Origin: Trichoplax sp. H2
Taxonomy: Eukaryota; Placozoa; Uniplacotomia; Trichoplacea
NCBI GenBank assembly: GCA_003344405.1
Contig: NOWV01000009.1
Span: 1-64,000, forward strand
Direction: 5' to 3'
DNA: 64,000 nucleotides
This document shows positions 1 through 13,851 of this stretch, in pieces. The notes under the pieces are model-generated. The model saw nothing but the letters and a program-made list of their open reading frames with translations. It was not told where the DNA came from and did no database searches. Numbering within the stretch: position 1 is the stretch's first letter; every line of letters starts with the position of its first letter. The position numbers were made by a program, and so were the translations under genes.

Positions 1-2452
1 CAAAAATTCAAATTCAAAAATCAACTTTTACGATATTTTTCATAAACTAAAATCCAAAAATTACAACAGAAAAATTATATCAGACATAAATTGAAACAGG
101 AAAATTACATCGGACATAAATCCGACCGGTTCCGGAATCCGAATCCGAAAAATTCGGTTTTTATAAAGATCACAGTAATCGCTTATCAAAAAAATTTATA
201 TGACTATTACGATTACTTTTCTGACATTAGTATCGCTGAGTATTCGCAAGTATTGACAATTGATGTTTTAGCGTCAGATTGTACGGTAACTGTACGATTA
301 TAGACTACATTACAGTACTTTTCCGTCATGTTATAAGTCCCCTTTCTCTAAGGATAGGGTTTTGTTACTAAATCAAATTCCTTTACAATTTTGAATAGAC
401 GATCAAACGCCCTTTCTTTAGATTAGGCAATTGCTCTAGGGCTACTTCTATAGTAGTCTATATAATACCTTGTAAAATAATGAAGAAGAAAAGATGGCGA
501 CATGATGATTTGGCAGGGTAAAACTTAAAGACACTATCACTTTCTAGGTATTTTCTATAGTAAAATAATACTAGTTACATACTAAAAGCTATAAAGGACT
601 CTACTTTTAGTCCTTTACTACACAGGTTAAAGCACATACGCAAGTACACCGCAATATCTTTTTTAAATAAAAAGTCAAACAAGTTCGATCCACTGTTTAC
701 TTGTTACTACTACAAAAATATATGCTTTCTGCTAAAGCTGTAGACTTTATTTTTAGATACCAAAGCACTAAAGATCAAAGTAGTAAATACTATCTAGCTA
801 GCTTACTTTTTGTTAAGATTAAAATGTACCAGCCATCGTTATCACTTACTGCAAGATAATAGCTAAGAACGCTATCGGTATTGCTTTGCTCTTACCATAC
901 CGCACTATCGTACTCATGTAAGCACAATGTCTTTTTCAATAATAAGTTAAATAAGTTCGAACCTATTTTTATTCATTACTACTACAAAAATATAGTTTCT
1001 GCTCAAGTTGTAGACTCTATTCTGAGATATCCATAACGCTGAGGAACCAAGTAGAAAATGCTATCTAACTTGCTTTTTGTTAATATCAAAATATATGGCA
1101 AGCATACATCATAGCAGATTGATGCACAGACCATTGCCATCACCCACTTGAGAATAATAACATATATAATTATGAATGTAATCGGTAGTACTTTACTTTT
1201 GGCTAATGTTATGTAGAGGAGATTATATATAACTATATACAGTAGAAAAATTAGTAAGATAGCGTTCAATGATTAGGTGTCTGGCTTATTCTCTGTACAT
1301 TATACTTCGTGTGATTCCGTAAACCCACACCAAGAAACAATACATAACAGCTAGTATTTTCAATCTTAGTAAACTTTGTTTGCAGTATTGGATTATAGAA
1401 AACTAGTTAAGACTCTATTGCATTACAGTAAACGGCATTTTAATTTATATTGATGACAGAAAAGTCAAATTTTACTAAAAGCATAAAGAATAATTTATGG
1501 GCGTTATTCCAGCTAGATTGAGTAATACTTGAGTATGAGTGTAAATACGTTAAGCAAAAGTTCCCATGACCTCTAAAACAGGTAGCAAAACTGAGCTAAA
1601 TAATGAGTGCTAAATATTTCGATTTCTATATTTCTATCACACTAAAATTAATCATGTTATGGTCAGAAGATATACTGACACAATGTATAAATTACAGATG
1701 CCCATATATTGCTCTGAAAATATCATATTGACTAATAAGGAGCCAATAAATTCTCTATCGTTTATCTAAATTTATAGCGATAGTATAGGCATAGCATTAA
1801 CACTACAATCTTATCTGTCTTATTTGAGCCACAATAAAAAGTTTTCATTCCGGTTTAAACTATGTAGAGTAGCTGGCGATTGATACACTTATAAGATGTA
1901 TTTCTCTGCACGGATTTCCTTGTAGGCTTAGCATATCTACAACTAGCTATAGCAGTGTAATCACTTAATATTGTAAGATATTGACTTTATTTTTAACCTC
2001 TTTAGTAAAAATAATGTCCATATCGATTGACTCAATGAGCTTTTCGATATAACCCATCCAAATATTGGATATGAAAGTCTACTCATAACAAATTACTTGT
2101 AAATATGAGAGTTATGAGTTTATTTATGGGTTATAGTTGGTTTAGCACTATTGAGCAACATTATCGAAAAGAGCTACCAAAGTTGCAGCTGCTTTTTAAT
2201 ATATCTATTATAAAGCATTACTTCATAAAATTTTTACAAAGATTATACAGTTATAGAAAGAGTTTAATTGCAGCTATAGTACATAATTTGAAAAAAAGTT
2301 CCAATAAAAACATTATGCTCATTCATTGGGTGTATAGCATAAATAAGGGTAAAAGATATCCAGATTTGATCTTAGATCATATAATCTGCAAAAAATAGCT
2401 TTTAAACTGTGATTTTGGATGTTATTATTCCCATGATACCTAGATTGGATAT
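1..2452. other. Gene-free stretch downstream of PAM
   Basis: AT-rich DNA with no exon chain that I can support on either strand. The few open frames (for example 91-303 and 2105-2398 on plus) show no family motif and no splice partners. The only structure is a diverged tandem duplication at about 630-1215, listed separately. A minus-strand AATAAA (plus-strand TTTATT at 2119-2124) lies about 330 bases past the PAM stop codon and could be its polyadenylation signal. Confidence 0.6.
630..1215. repeat. Diverged tandem duplication, two copies of about 270-300 bp
   Basis: Copy A (about 630-900) and copy B (about 905-1215) share many blocks in the same order: TTCGA near the start, a block around TTACTACTACAAAAATATA, then TTGTAGACT and CTTTTTGTTAA. 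The copies are clearly diverged. On the minus strand both can be read into the same residues (ILILTKSKL), but copy A has stops while copy B is open for 88 codons (1003-1269) and hydrophobic. It could be a decayed duplicated exon or a simple genomic repeat; I cannot assign a family. Confidence 0.55.
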
Positions 2453-5400
2453 TTATAGATTATACATGAATTTCCATGCTTTAGTCGACGATATTTCAGC
2501 AACGTAAACGGAAGAATCATTGCTGGATTTTGCACAGGCAACATCATGAGGTCGATATAGTGCCTGCAAAAAGATAAAAAATAAACTATTAGGTTAATAA
2601 ATGATTGACTTTAGGCGTTTATCTGATTGAGTCTAGTTAAAACCGTAAATGAACAGGTTAGTCTAATGTAGAATTTATTAATTCATTTTTAAGAATGGGA
2701 AGGTAGCGTATCATTAAAGTTCCATTACTTATTTTATAGAATAGAAAGTTTATCAAATTTATTAAGTATTCAATAACATTATCTAGCTCTCAGCATTAAT
2801 CACTAGTAGTGACTGAGGTGGGAAATCTCAAATCAATGATTAATCCCGCGTAGCTATCAAATATCATAAACTAGTTCACGATATACCAAAGGCCTGAAAT
2901 ACTCAATATCGTGCTATAGAATGCCATTGTGATCAGTTACCCTAGTCTATACAATTTCCTTGCATATATCTAAATTTACCTTATGTTTGGGTTTCCAAGT
3001 TTGGAGTGGTTCTCCTGTAGAAGCGTCAAGGGTTACTCCAGGAATACCATTAGGATAATCCTTTCCACTCTCATCATAAGAGACTATATAAAGAATACCA
3101 CCTAGTCGACATCGATAAATAATTAATACAGTATTAATTTTATGATTGTACAAAATCTAGAATCGCCACTTAGTTTCCGAAACTCTATCGAGTTTATAAA
3201 TACTAGCATTAACTCAAAGATACTTTACTGAAAAGTTTTATTATACGTATATATATATATACGTGTATATGCGAGTGTATTTAATCAATTCTACAACGAC
3301 TGTGATAAAGCAATAAAAATCATAAGCATTACTACGTCGGCTGTAAATAGAGTATTTATTTCCTTTGTTATCAGTAAATTACAAGTAACAATTTCTTTGA
3401 GATTATCGAATGGCATCTTTCTAGTAAATGCCTAACATATTGTAGTTTTTATATAATCATTTATACTGTAATTTTTATTAAAAATATTCTCTCTAGGCAA
3501 CTAATTGTAGCCATTCTCGGTTTCGAGTCAAACTATTCTACAATTGAATAAAATTCCTTCTTGTTCAGCCAACTAACTGATTACGAAAGCTAGTCAATAC
3601 TATTGTTAATACTGTCATTATATCCACCGCTGCTAATTAAAAATCTATGCCACGTGCTTGAATAAATCATTATATCATTAGATAGTGTTGTATATAGACT
3701 ATCCGTATCGCTAAAATATATTCTAATATGTTGACTGCGAGAAAATTACTTGAAATTTTAAGTCGAAATTCTCTAGAATATTTATACTAATTGAATTTTC
3801 AATAATTCCCGATCACGTATTAGTTCATACCATGTAAAGGGCTAAAGTCGATACCATAAGGTTTAATGGCTACACTACCCAAGGGAAATTGCTTTAAGAT
3901 CCGGCCTTCATCCACGCTCATTACTTGAACACGGTAGTTCTCGCGATCAGCTATATAAAGTAATCTCTTTTGGGGGTCTATCGCTAGGCCATGAGGAACA
4001 GCAAAAACTCCTAAGGGTTGATGCGCTAAACATTTGAAAACAAGAAAAATTTTAATAATCCAATAGCAATAACTATTAGATAGTGATCAGTCTGTTTTCC
4101 AGTCGAGAGTAAAATGTTATTTAGACTAGATTTGAGCCAGGATTCCAATTTAACTAGGCTGAAATATGTTTAATAGGAGATTTATGTACTACTGTATCAA
4201 AAATTAGTGGCAATCTTCTATGCCAATAAATACTTACTTCCAAAGCCTTGAGCACCAATATGACTGATAACATTTCCACCGGAAGAAAATTGTAATACGC
4301 GACCATTGCAGTAACTGTCATTGATAATAGAATTAAATAGAATAAAGCTCAGGCAATGATACAGTTCAAACGATGGAAGAATATTAAATAGTCAAGAAAA
4401 GCATAAAATAGTAGAGGCTTTTAAGATATCTTGCAATAGATCAGTTGTAAGGTGAAAATGACAGAGAAATTTTTTTATATTAACAGGGTTCAATTAGCGT
4501 CATATATTGTGATTACGAATGGCTAAGGTAAGTGTAAGCAGTATGAAGTCGATATAAATAAATGCTTTTTTTACTCTCTCAAAGCAATGGTTACCAAGCT
4601 TTAGAATACAAAACATATAAGTAAATTTAAAAAAAAATCTTTAAGTTCTTACCCGTCAGATACGAAGAAATTTTTGGTTTTTTCGTCTACGGCAACCATA
4701 GTTGGCTTACAAAAATGATGCACATCCTTTCCTGGTGAAAATTTTTGACCCAGTTTCATCAAAACTTTGCCGTTCTTATCGAGTTTTATTACCTTTAATG
4801 AAAATAACAGTGGTTATTCTTGGTTAAATTTGACGCTTCGCAAATTATAAGTTTAAAATGGCTACAACAACCATGTATATTAATCATTCTGCTATGACAG
4901 TATCTCATCGTATATGGTCTCAAGCTGCCAATTGTTTATAAGATAAAAAACTGAAATATTGCCAAGTTCTACTACACATAACGGTTTATAAAGGCTATGA
5001 TATGTACAGTCTTATAAAATAAGCAATTGTAATTGTAAGAAAAAATTAAAATAGTATATAATATTTAGTGATTTTTAATAATTCTGTAACTTTTAATATG
5101 GCCGTGCAAGAATTTACTATATGAAATAGCTACTCGTAAGCTTGATCATAGCCCTAAGTGTAGCTAGGGAAGTTTGCGTATTCATGATGGTATATTGTGT
5201 TATTAGTAGAAGCGTATAAGCAAAAGTTGCGTGATTAAAAGAATTAATTTACAAGCCCTCTCAGAATAGCTAACAGCGGAAATGTGTTCTATATTGTGCC
5301 ATAGTCAATCGATTCTGATAATGTTATAAACATTCGTGGGAAATTCTACGCTACTCATCACCGATGTTACCAGTTTTTGATGGTAAGAAATAGTTAAATA

Positions 5401-8400
5401 TTTAGAACGGGTATACAAACCATCCTACTTCACTGCTTATCTTAGTTAATTAAACCCTGTTATCAATAACTAGAGTTATTACTGTGCTATATTTTGTAAC
5501 ATTATAAAATAATAAAATTCTTTTTCTGCTATAAAATTGCCATGTGTAGTAACAACCAGCTCTAAAGATTATTTCAGTAGTGCATGAAACTTAGCTACTG
5601 CAGCTTTAGAGATATTTTTACGGTACAACGTGTTGAGATAGCATAAGAGTACTGTCATTTCTTACTTACTTGATGAAGTGCAACATCTGTTACCCATATA
5701 TTAAAGTCATAATCAACGGTCAGTCCGTGAGGTAAATAAAACCTAAATAAAAGGTGTCTCGAATGAGTCATTTAGCGGTAAAAGGACTACTACGACGTCA
5801 TAAATATAACATTATGTTATAAAGTTTATCCGATAAATTGTTTACATTTTTGCTCCAAAGGTAGCCATTACTTTTCCGGTTTTAGGATGTAATTTTAAGA
5901 TAGTTGGCTCTGAAATTGGATCACGAGCATCTCTATATATATTCTGTTCATCGAACGTACTGTAATAATTAGGGGCAATGAAAAAAATTGATTAGAACTC
6001 GGCAAATATCGCATTTTAATCTGTGATTGAGGGAACTCCTTCAATAATTTTAAGTATTATACGACAAGTTATCATAACTCAATACGTTTGAACTGACTTA
6101 TAAATGGTATGAAATAGACGTAAGACTGACCTAGGACCCCATGTATGCTTCCCTCGATGAAATATATAGACGTAATTATTTCTATCAACATCAACTGAAG
6201 AAACTTGGCCAATTTTTAGTTTTTTAACAGCGTTAGACCAAGTTTGATCTTCCATAAGGGGAAGGAGCCGAGAGATAGCACTGCGCTTGTATTCTGCGGT
6301 TTGGTCAGTATCCATAAACTCTCTAATATAGTAATTATACAGATAGATGAGTCGCTTACCTTAAAATGATAATTTTATGGACGTAAATTATCACTTTATC
6401 ATATCTAAAATATCTATAATATAACTAGCGGTATTTATCATTCCTAATAAGATATATCGAACATAAATACCAATCACACCCAAATAAGATATGTTGTAAG
6501 CTTTATTGCAATCACAAGATTAAAAAGGAAGACTTAATACGTGGATAACTGAATACTGTGGGTGATCATTTCATATCGTAGCAATTATTAACAGCAAGTT
6601 AATGATAATTAATTATAGTAGTAAGTGCAAAAATATCAAAAAATTGAATTTTAGGCTAAACTATCACCAACCATACGTAGGATAGGTAATCGCGATAAGT
6701 AAGTTATGAAATACTATTATCAGTGAACTAATAGACAATTTTAAACATGTCCGTAAATATGAAGTAGCGACGCCTTAAGCCTTGCTTTCAATAAATAGAT
6801 AGTAATTATTCCTTTAGAATCTTACACAAATATCTGATATACGCATACGGAAATCGCATGGTAACAAAATTTAAGCAGCGGCCTTAGATGTAATATATTA
6901 ATCCATTTCTGATATTTCGTCAATATACCTTTCATCGTCATAATCACGTTCGAGCTCACGATCTAAACGGTTCATGTAATCGGTTACTTCTTTCGGTGAT
7001 GAGCGGAAGCAAGCAGAATTAGTCATTTCAGAGCTTCGACTATCGACTGCGTACATGATATACACATTACACATTTCATCATTCATTCCACCCCTATAGG
7101 TAAAATAAGGATTATGTTTTAACCTTTTAAATTATAGTCAGCATACGTGAATAGTATTATCAATCATTAATCCATCCCCTTACCCACTAGTGGTAACTTT
7201 ATTACGTTTAGTGGAATCATAACTGCATCTTGCTGCAATGTAATCGCCCCGCTGGATATCAATGGTCTTTTCCATTGGATAAAAAACCTGAAATCAAGGG
7301 AATAATAGGTGCAGATGTAGTTTACTACTAAATTGACGGATATTTTACATAATCATTCTACTAAATAGTTTACGAATATATACAAGTGACGGTAATAATC
7401 AAATATTACAACGGCCAAACTTAGTTCTAATACTAACTTGAGGTTTTTGAGCACTTCTCTTAACTATTTTCGTCCACTCTCCGTCCCGAATTCGATATGC
7501 ACTAATATCGCGACCTGCAGCACCAAAAGTAGAAAGAGGATCATTATCATATTTATGGCTCAGCAGTTGCTAATATCATAGTAATTTCGCTATACTTTCA
7601 TGGAATGGAAATTATAGGATTAACATTAATCATTTTTACCCAGTATACAAACTTTATTTACCTAAAGCATGAGCGTGAACACGGACTGAAATTGGATGTA
7701 ATGGATAAGTAACCTCATTCATACGACAGAGAACGTCGGTGTTAGTCCCTAAGTAGCGAATGTTGGAGGAAAGAATTAGTAAAGTCAGGCTGTTTCCAAT
7801 TCTTGACCTTACATATCTATCTAAACTATCAACAGTTGATAATCATGAATATTTACAGATACTATTGGTAAATTATTTATATAAATGTGCAATTTCTATT
7901 TAACTTACAAAAATGTACTCTAATCGAATGAAAAGAGTCATGACTGCAGTCAAGTAAATAGAAATCGATAGAGGACATTATGACGATATTACTCTCACAT
8001 GATGAGCACTTACTTTTGGTATTTGGAGGAATATAAATATTCATTGGTCCAGTAAGATAAATATCAGCACGATATCTTTGCCTATTTAAATATAATACGG
8101 GAATTATGTACTATTAATAACTGGTGGCATGCCAGATATTAGTACTGTTATTTCTAATAATCTATTCTTTTGCCAGAAAATGAACGATATCGCACGGGAA
8201 CGTATTTGTGCGAATAGTTGACATAGATTACTTACGGAATGCTGGTGGCGTAATAACCAATACCAGAATAATCTTTTTTGCCACCTAGAAAAGGAAAACA
8301 ATAAAGTTGGAGTATAACTTTGGACTAATTCTAGGTTACGAGTCACATTCAGAACTTGTTGCAGTTTATGGTAAAGATCAAACGATCAAATATTTTTACG

Positions 8401-11400
8401 TCATTAACAAGCTAAGATTGCAAAAATTATTAACATTTTGCTCTCTATTAGATTCACATAAGTAATATTAATATAAGATAAAATTCAGCATTACTGTATT
8501 GGATTCGATTTTATTCTATTCGCTGGTTTACTTCATATTATTACTGAGATTAGGCTAACCTTTAAATTTATCAACTTTTGCATAGTGAACTTGAGTTACA
8601 ATGTAGCGAACTCTTGTGGCTTTTCCAACAGTGAAAGCAATGTCTATATTAATTATTGATGAAAATAAATATGAGAAAAGATATAGAAATTGCCTTGACT
8701 TTGATATAAAGGAAAGAATTTGTTAATCTTTAATGTTCTCCTATACTCGTAAATATAATTGAAATTTGACATCAACCTTTAGGTAACTCATAGGATTTAT
8801 AACCAGCATTATGAGCCCAAGCGTAGAGAATACTTGTCCTATCGTTACAAACTGGAACCATTTCTCCACATTTCCTGTACAATAACAATTAAAGTGAAAT
8901 AAGAATGGAATACAATTAGCTCGGGTTCAACCATAGGATATTTCCCTGAATTTTTCAAGGTCATGATTTATGTAGAACAGATGTTACGGAAAATCCGTTG
9001 GATTTGAAAAATGATAGGCGTAACAACCGAGTATTTATTATTTTCTATTTATTTCATTTGTATTTGGGTTAATTTCAATCAGCTATTTTCAAGCTGTAAT
9101 TAGCCTTTAAAGGAACTATGTCGTAGACTTTTCATGTCAGTTTTTTATTACCCACAGTCGCCATATGATGTGATTTAGTGTTTTATGGCTACGCATTTAA
9201 TTATTCATTTATGTTTATATGTTGAGCTTTTGTACTGCTAGCAATTAAGAAAGCTGATCCGTATCTTAGCTATTTTAATCAATCATAAGTATACTGATTT
9301 CTCTCCTGATAGTACTTTTACGGTGTTAATATTAGCTTCTACAATGATACTTTTATATGCTAGATGGCGTAGTCCAATTTGCGATTTTAATAATGAAGTA
9401 ATGCATATAAGTGCTTCATTAACTATAAATGACCTGTAATATTGAGGAGTTACAGCTTCTAAGAATTAATTGTGCTAATAATGCTAACAATGATTATTAA
9501 CAACCTGATGTTAACGAACATTGTCGTCTTAATTTTAGCTAAAGATAACTTGTATCTGCATTGATACCGGTAAAATTAGCGACTTACCATACACCTGTTT
9601 TCTTGACAGGGTCAGAACATCCAAAGAGTAACATATGGTGAGCAGTTTTTGGCTCTGTTATCGGCTTGTATTTACCTATTAGTAATATAGCACGATATTG
9701 TTATCACAATCAGAAAGTACTTCATTTAATTCTATCCAGCAATTGAGTTTGAACACAAAAGAAATCAATAATTTAAAAGAATGGACAGGTCTTGATTACC
9801 ATTTATGAATAATCATTATTTTTTGCCACTTATCGCTTAATTTTACGCTTAATCATACATGAATATATTTAGTACGGCAGCTAGTTAATATTTTATGTAT
9901 CAAAAACGATGATCACGAACACAAAATGGATTCAATCAATAGTGACAGAGCCGTTTAATCTTTAAAGTATTTATGCAATTTAACTACTTAGCTTAGTTTA
10001 TTACTTATTCTAAGGCTATGACGTAAATTTACTAAAAGTAATGAACTATATTCTAATTAATAATGCATTAAGTTATTAAAGTAAAATCGAATCAATAATC
10101 TCAATACTGTTTATATAACTTGAAGCCTGCAGCAAAAAGTAAGCCATTTGTAAGCTTAAAAGCTATGCTTTAGAACTGTATTTTTAGTGATTATACAGCT
10201 TTCTTTCGGTTTATCACAACTAATTTGACGAGATTAGTATTGAATAACGCTTCAGTAACTATTAAGCTTAATAAATATTTTTACTTTTATTCCATTTTCA
10301 TAAGTGTTTAGTATTTTTCTTTTACAGAAAAAATAATGAAAAATCCGAACTAATTGAGAATTACTTCATGTTCAGGTGCAGTTAATATTTTTGTTTTACG
10401 CAAAGAATATTTCTGTTACCATTTTTTAAATGAAAGATACATCTGCGTTCGCTCCGAACAGCTAAAAATTTTCAATATTGCAGAGTCATTTTCTGCTAAT
10501 TTTATGACGATAAGGATGAAGTTAAAAGCGAACTACATCAATATTTGGGTGATACAGTATTATGTGATACCCTATTAATAATTTATGTCAGTATTCCATG
10601 ATTAGGTTTTAAATATAAATTAATCTTCTAGGATATTAAAGTATCGATATAATGAGTATTTATAATTTATACAACAATATACTATTTCATATTACATTCC
10701 TTTTAACTGTAGTAATTTAGGAGTGATATATCAACAATATTAAATATTTCTAAAACCACAAATAGCCTTATCTTGTGATACCATTATGCATTTTTGCTAG
10801 GAAAATTATTAACTCGTAGCGGATTATTGATCATTTTAAAATATTAACTCTTCTTAGAATGATTACATTTTGTTCATGTATTTAATATTGTACATTTTCG
10901 CCAATTACTGTGTAATAACTTTCAATAATGGAAGAAGAATATAATATTGATAAGAGTTTATGAAATACGGATTAAAATCTCTAAGAGCTACCGTACTTAC
11001 GTATATATAAGTAATCTTCTTTAACTTCTTTTGCTGTGCAGAAATAATCATCTTGCTATATGAAAATAAAACATCAAGATCAATAAAATTCTCTAGTAAA
11101 AAATTAGCCATAGCAGCTAAAACAAGTTAATTTGAGTGTGATATATTAGATGTTTATTTGTACGTATCGACCTGAACCATTATACTGTATTAGGAAGCAG
11201 AGGCACCTATTCGAGTTTAGTACCTCTTTTAATAGCGAAAAGTAAACATGACTGATATTATAGCAATCTAGTGTATTAGGAACTAGTCCTTATTATTGAG
11301 TAGTTCATAATCAACCTCCAAAAATGATGAAGATGAACAACTATCCTATATGATTACGTAATACGGTAAATTGGAGAATAGAAAACATTTAGCGAAAGTT

Positions 11401-13851
11401 CAAAACTGCACGCCGTTCTTATTACTGTTATAATTCATGGTTGGTATTTAATTTAGCATTACAATATTAAGTGCTGATTGAAATTTAGTTTATAAGGATA
11501 TTTAATGCTGTAAAGTACCCAATAAGATGTAAAGAATATGAAAATTTAATTTTAGAGGAAGTTAATGCGTCTGAAGGATTACTATTAGTCGAAAATTATT
11601 CCCAGGTATAGAGCGAAATGAATAATTAAAACATTTGTTTTCCAGTTGCACTGTTTAAACAAGCTAATATATAATTCTCTGTTATTTTCTACTGCACCCA
11701 TGTGTATATAAAAGCATTGTAAACATTGACCAGGAATGCTACAAATTTACTTTCCTTACAGCAATAAAAATTATATTATTAAAAAAAACAAGCATATAAC
11801 TCAGGATAAAAATATTTTATAAATTTAGGAGTTATAGTAAATATGGAATGATTAAATAGAGTAACAGTAAAGCAGAATCTGGTTATAAAAACTACTATAT
11901 TGGATAGTTTTAAACTAAACTCATTAAAACTTAATCTTGTAGATATAATATAGTTCATTTACTAATCAAGAGAAAACTGATGAAATTATTCATGCATAAT
12001 TAGCAAGGAAAATGATGGTCATAAAAAATTCGACACCTAGCATCATATCATAATGTATTTGCATTCATTTCTTAATTCTCTCATCGATGACTGTGGTTAT
12101 AATTATTTTGTAATACTGTATCATTCTATGTTAAGATTTGTCAATACTTTACTCAAGTACCTTAATAATATCCCCGCCGCAATTAAAATTTTTTTCAATC
12201 AGTGTGTGAGTACGTGACACGATAATAAATTCTTTTTCAACCCTTACTATTCCAATAATGTTACTGTTCAATTTTTAATAGCAATATCTTAATAGCAAAG
12301 TAAAAAGACGGATTTCCTTCATTTGATGCTTGATTAAAGCTGTAATTTAAATTCTTATTCAAGCTTACAATTATAAATAGTTATTAAAGAAGTTTTAATA
12401 GTGAAATAAATGAAAGATTTTTCTTCAATCAGTGCATCACTATGTGCCAAGCTCTCTTTCGATAGAAAAAACGCAAGCTACATTGTTAATTCCTGTTAAA
12501 AATTTTTAGAATAAAGTAAACCATATCTTCTCATGATTTCCTTAGTGAATTACTATCTAACATTACCCAATTGATGCAAAACATAACAATACAAGCGTAG
12601 GAAATGATCTCATAAATAGTTAAAACCATCGTTTGAACACTTGGAATGATCAGAAGACATTAGATGACAAAAAATACAGTATTACTGTTACATCATTCGT
12701 TGGAATATTCTGTTTATAAACAATAATTAAATAACTAGTCTATCGAAGGATACATAGTTGGACTCTAGTTTATGCGTGTACTGTCATCTTATAAGAATAA
12801 ATACGTTTTACGTATTTGCTATCAGTTATAATTCAAATCCTACAGTAAAATTGCTTTGTTTTTACTGTATGTAGATATTTAAAAAAAATGATATTAATCA
12901 ATAGCGATAGAATAGGCCAGTATTGATAGATTGCAGGATAACAACGTAATTATAGGCTAAAAAATAATTTTGCTATAGTCTTACTTATTAAATCATGGTA
13001 AAATCATTCAATTTTCCTATTTAAATAAGATATAATAATTGATTCAATAGAGAAAAAAGCTGAGGGACCAATTAAAATCATGACATCGTTGCTATTAGGT
13101 AATAATCATCATCGCCTATAGGATAAACGTCTTGAAATCAGATAGAAATATTTAAGTTTCCCCTTCCCCTCACAAGGGAAAATTTTTTCGTATTGGAATG
13201 AAGAAAAGTTGAATTTGCGTAATTTAACGTACAGATACACAACACGGACGTTAAAGTTCTATCGAATGATGATTTAAATAATGAGGGATAGAAAAGACAA
13301 ATTCACGGGCTTCAAATTACCTGCAACAATATAAAATCAAGAGATTGCATAGCTGTATACTCTGCCCAAATTAAAAGAATGAGTAAGGTAGAGATTTATT
13401 TCAAAGATACCTTAACAGCTCTAAGAAAATCTAGACTATATAAATGTAACAATATCGACTCCATTTGATAGTACGCTTCATTGGCGTTGTGATTTAATAT
13501 TTTTCAAGCCTTTTTTCAATTTTGTTAACTCGTTTAATCGTCGTTAATGAAGCTACTATCCATTAAATTAGAACGGAATAGAGCATAAAATCAAGTCTAT
13601 CGTATCGTTGAAATAGCCTATCCATTACACGATGTCATCTATGATTACATAGATCATTCAAGTCTATTTTATTTTACTCTCTATTTTGTAGTACTTGACC
13701 GTCATTCAATCAATTCAGAACTTACTTTTTGGGGCGTAATACCAGGCATGGTGATCCTTACTTCTTTAAGAATTTCATCGGTATTACTTAAGACTTGATT
13801 TGTGGCACAAGTTATTATTACAAGTAGGAATAAAATGAAATTGTTGGCCAT
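2453..13851 (-). CDS. PAM: Peptidylglycine alpha-amidating monooxygenase, bifunctional PHM-PAL, soluble
   Basis: Converts C-terminal glycine of secreted peptides to an alpha-amide in the secretory pathway. PHM hydroxylates the glycine (copper, ascorbate, O2) and PAL cleaves the product. Exons, 5' to 3': 13851-13726, 11055-11001, 9675-9588, 8874-8777, 8643-8560, 8284-8236, 8081-8014, 7748-7662, 7514-7438, 7287-7184, 7093-6929, 6322-6131, 5959-5846, 5742-5670, 4792-4653, 4314-4238, 4025-3831, 3101-2980, 2563-2453. They total 2025 nt (674 aa) and all phases close. Residues 1-22 form a signal peptide (MANNFILFLLVIITC). PHM occupies about 42-310 and keeps all six copper ligands: HH at 73-74 in TAHHM, H142 in QVHY, H214 and H216 in HAH, and M286 in NDEMC. 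PAL occupies about 345-660 with the motifs IFHRG, LPHGL, VTDVALHQVFKLD-like strands, ADRENYRVQ and RPHDV. The protein ends soon after the PAL fold, with no transmembrane segment or cytosolic tail, unlike vertebrate PAM. The PHM-PAL junction (6929/6322) uses a GTATAT donor; see the read-through stop. Confidence 0.93.
6898..6928 (-). other. PAM: Alternative in-frame end of PHM (read-through of the PHM-PAL intron donor)
   Basis: If the donor at 6928 (AAAG followed by GTATAT) is not used, the PHM frame runs on for ten codons (YIDEISEMD region) to a TAA at 6898-6900. That transcript would encode a secreted, monofunctional PHM of about 343 residues. If the donor is used, phase 2 joins the PAL exon at 6322 and gives a bifunctional enzyme. 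Single-function PHM proteins exist in other animals (Drosophila Phm); that both forms are made here is inference. Confidence 0.45.
9676..13725 (-). other. Two long PAM introns (1 and 2)
   Basis: Intron 1 (11056-13725, about 2.7 kb) and intron 2 (9676-11000, about 1.3 kb) are far longer than the other PAM introns. Only the 55-bp exon 2 (DDYFCTAKEV) lies between them. I see no nested gene on either strand. One diverged repeat pair is present: a block with TTTTTTCAATCAGTGTGTGAG near 12190 resembles TTTTCTTCAATCAGTGCATCA near 12420. Confidence 0.6.
12188..12470. repeat. Diverged duplicated segment in PAM intron 1
   Basis: Two blocks about 230 bases apart share a TTCAATCAGTG core followed by a similar AC-rich stretch (GTACGTGACACG near 12209 and CTATGTGCCAAG near 12438). 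Similarity is partial. It resembles the other diverged tandem duplications in the non-coding parts of this window. Confidence 0.35.

Noticed and set aside
91-303. 70-codon plus-strand frame at the left edge
   Set aside because: Low-complexity start, no motif, no splice partners; expected by chance.
2105-2398. 97-codon plus-strand frame just beyond PAM
   Set aside because: No recognisable family and composition like the background; antisense to the likely PAM 3' UTR.
8104-8346. 80-codon minus-strand frame inside PAM
   Set aside because: It covers the PAM exon 8236-8284 in the wrong phase and runs through intron sequence.
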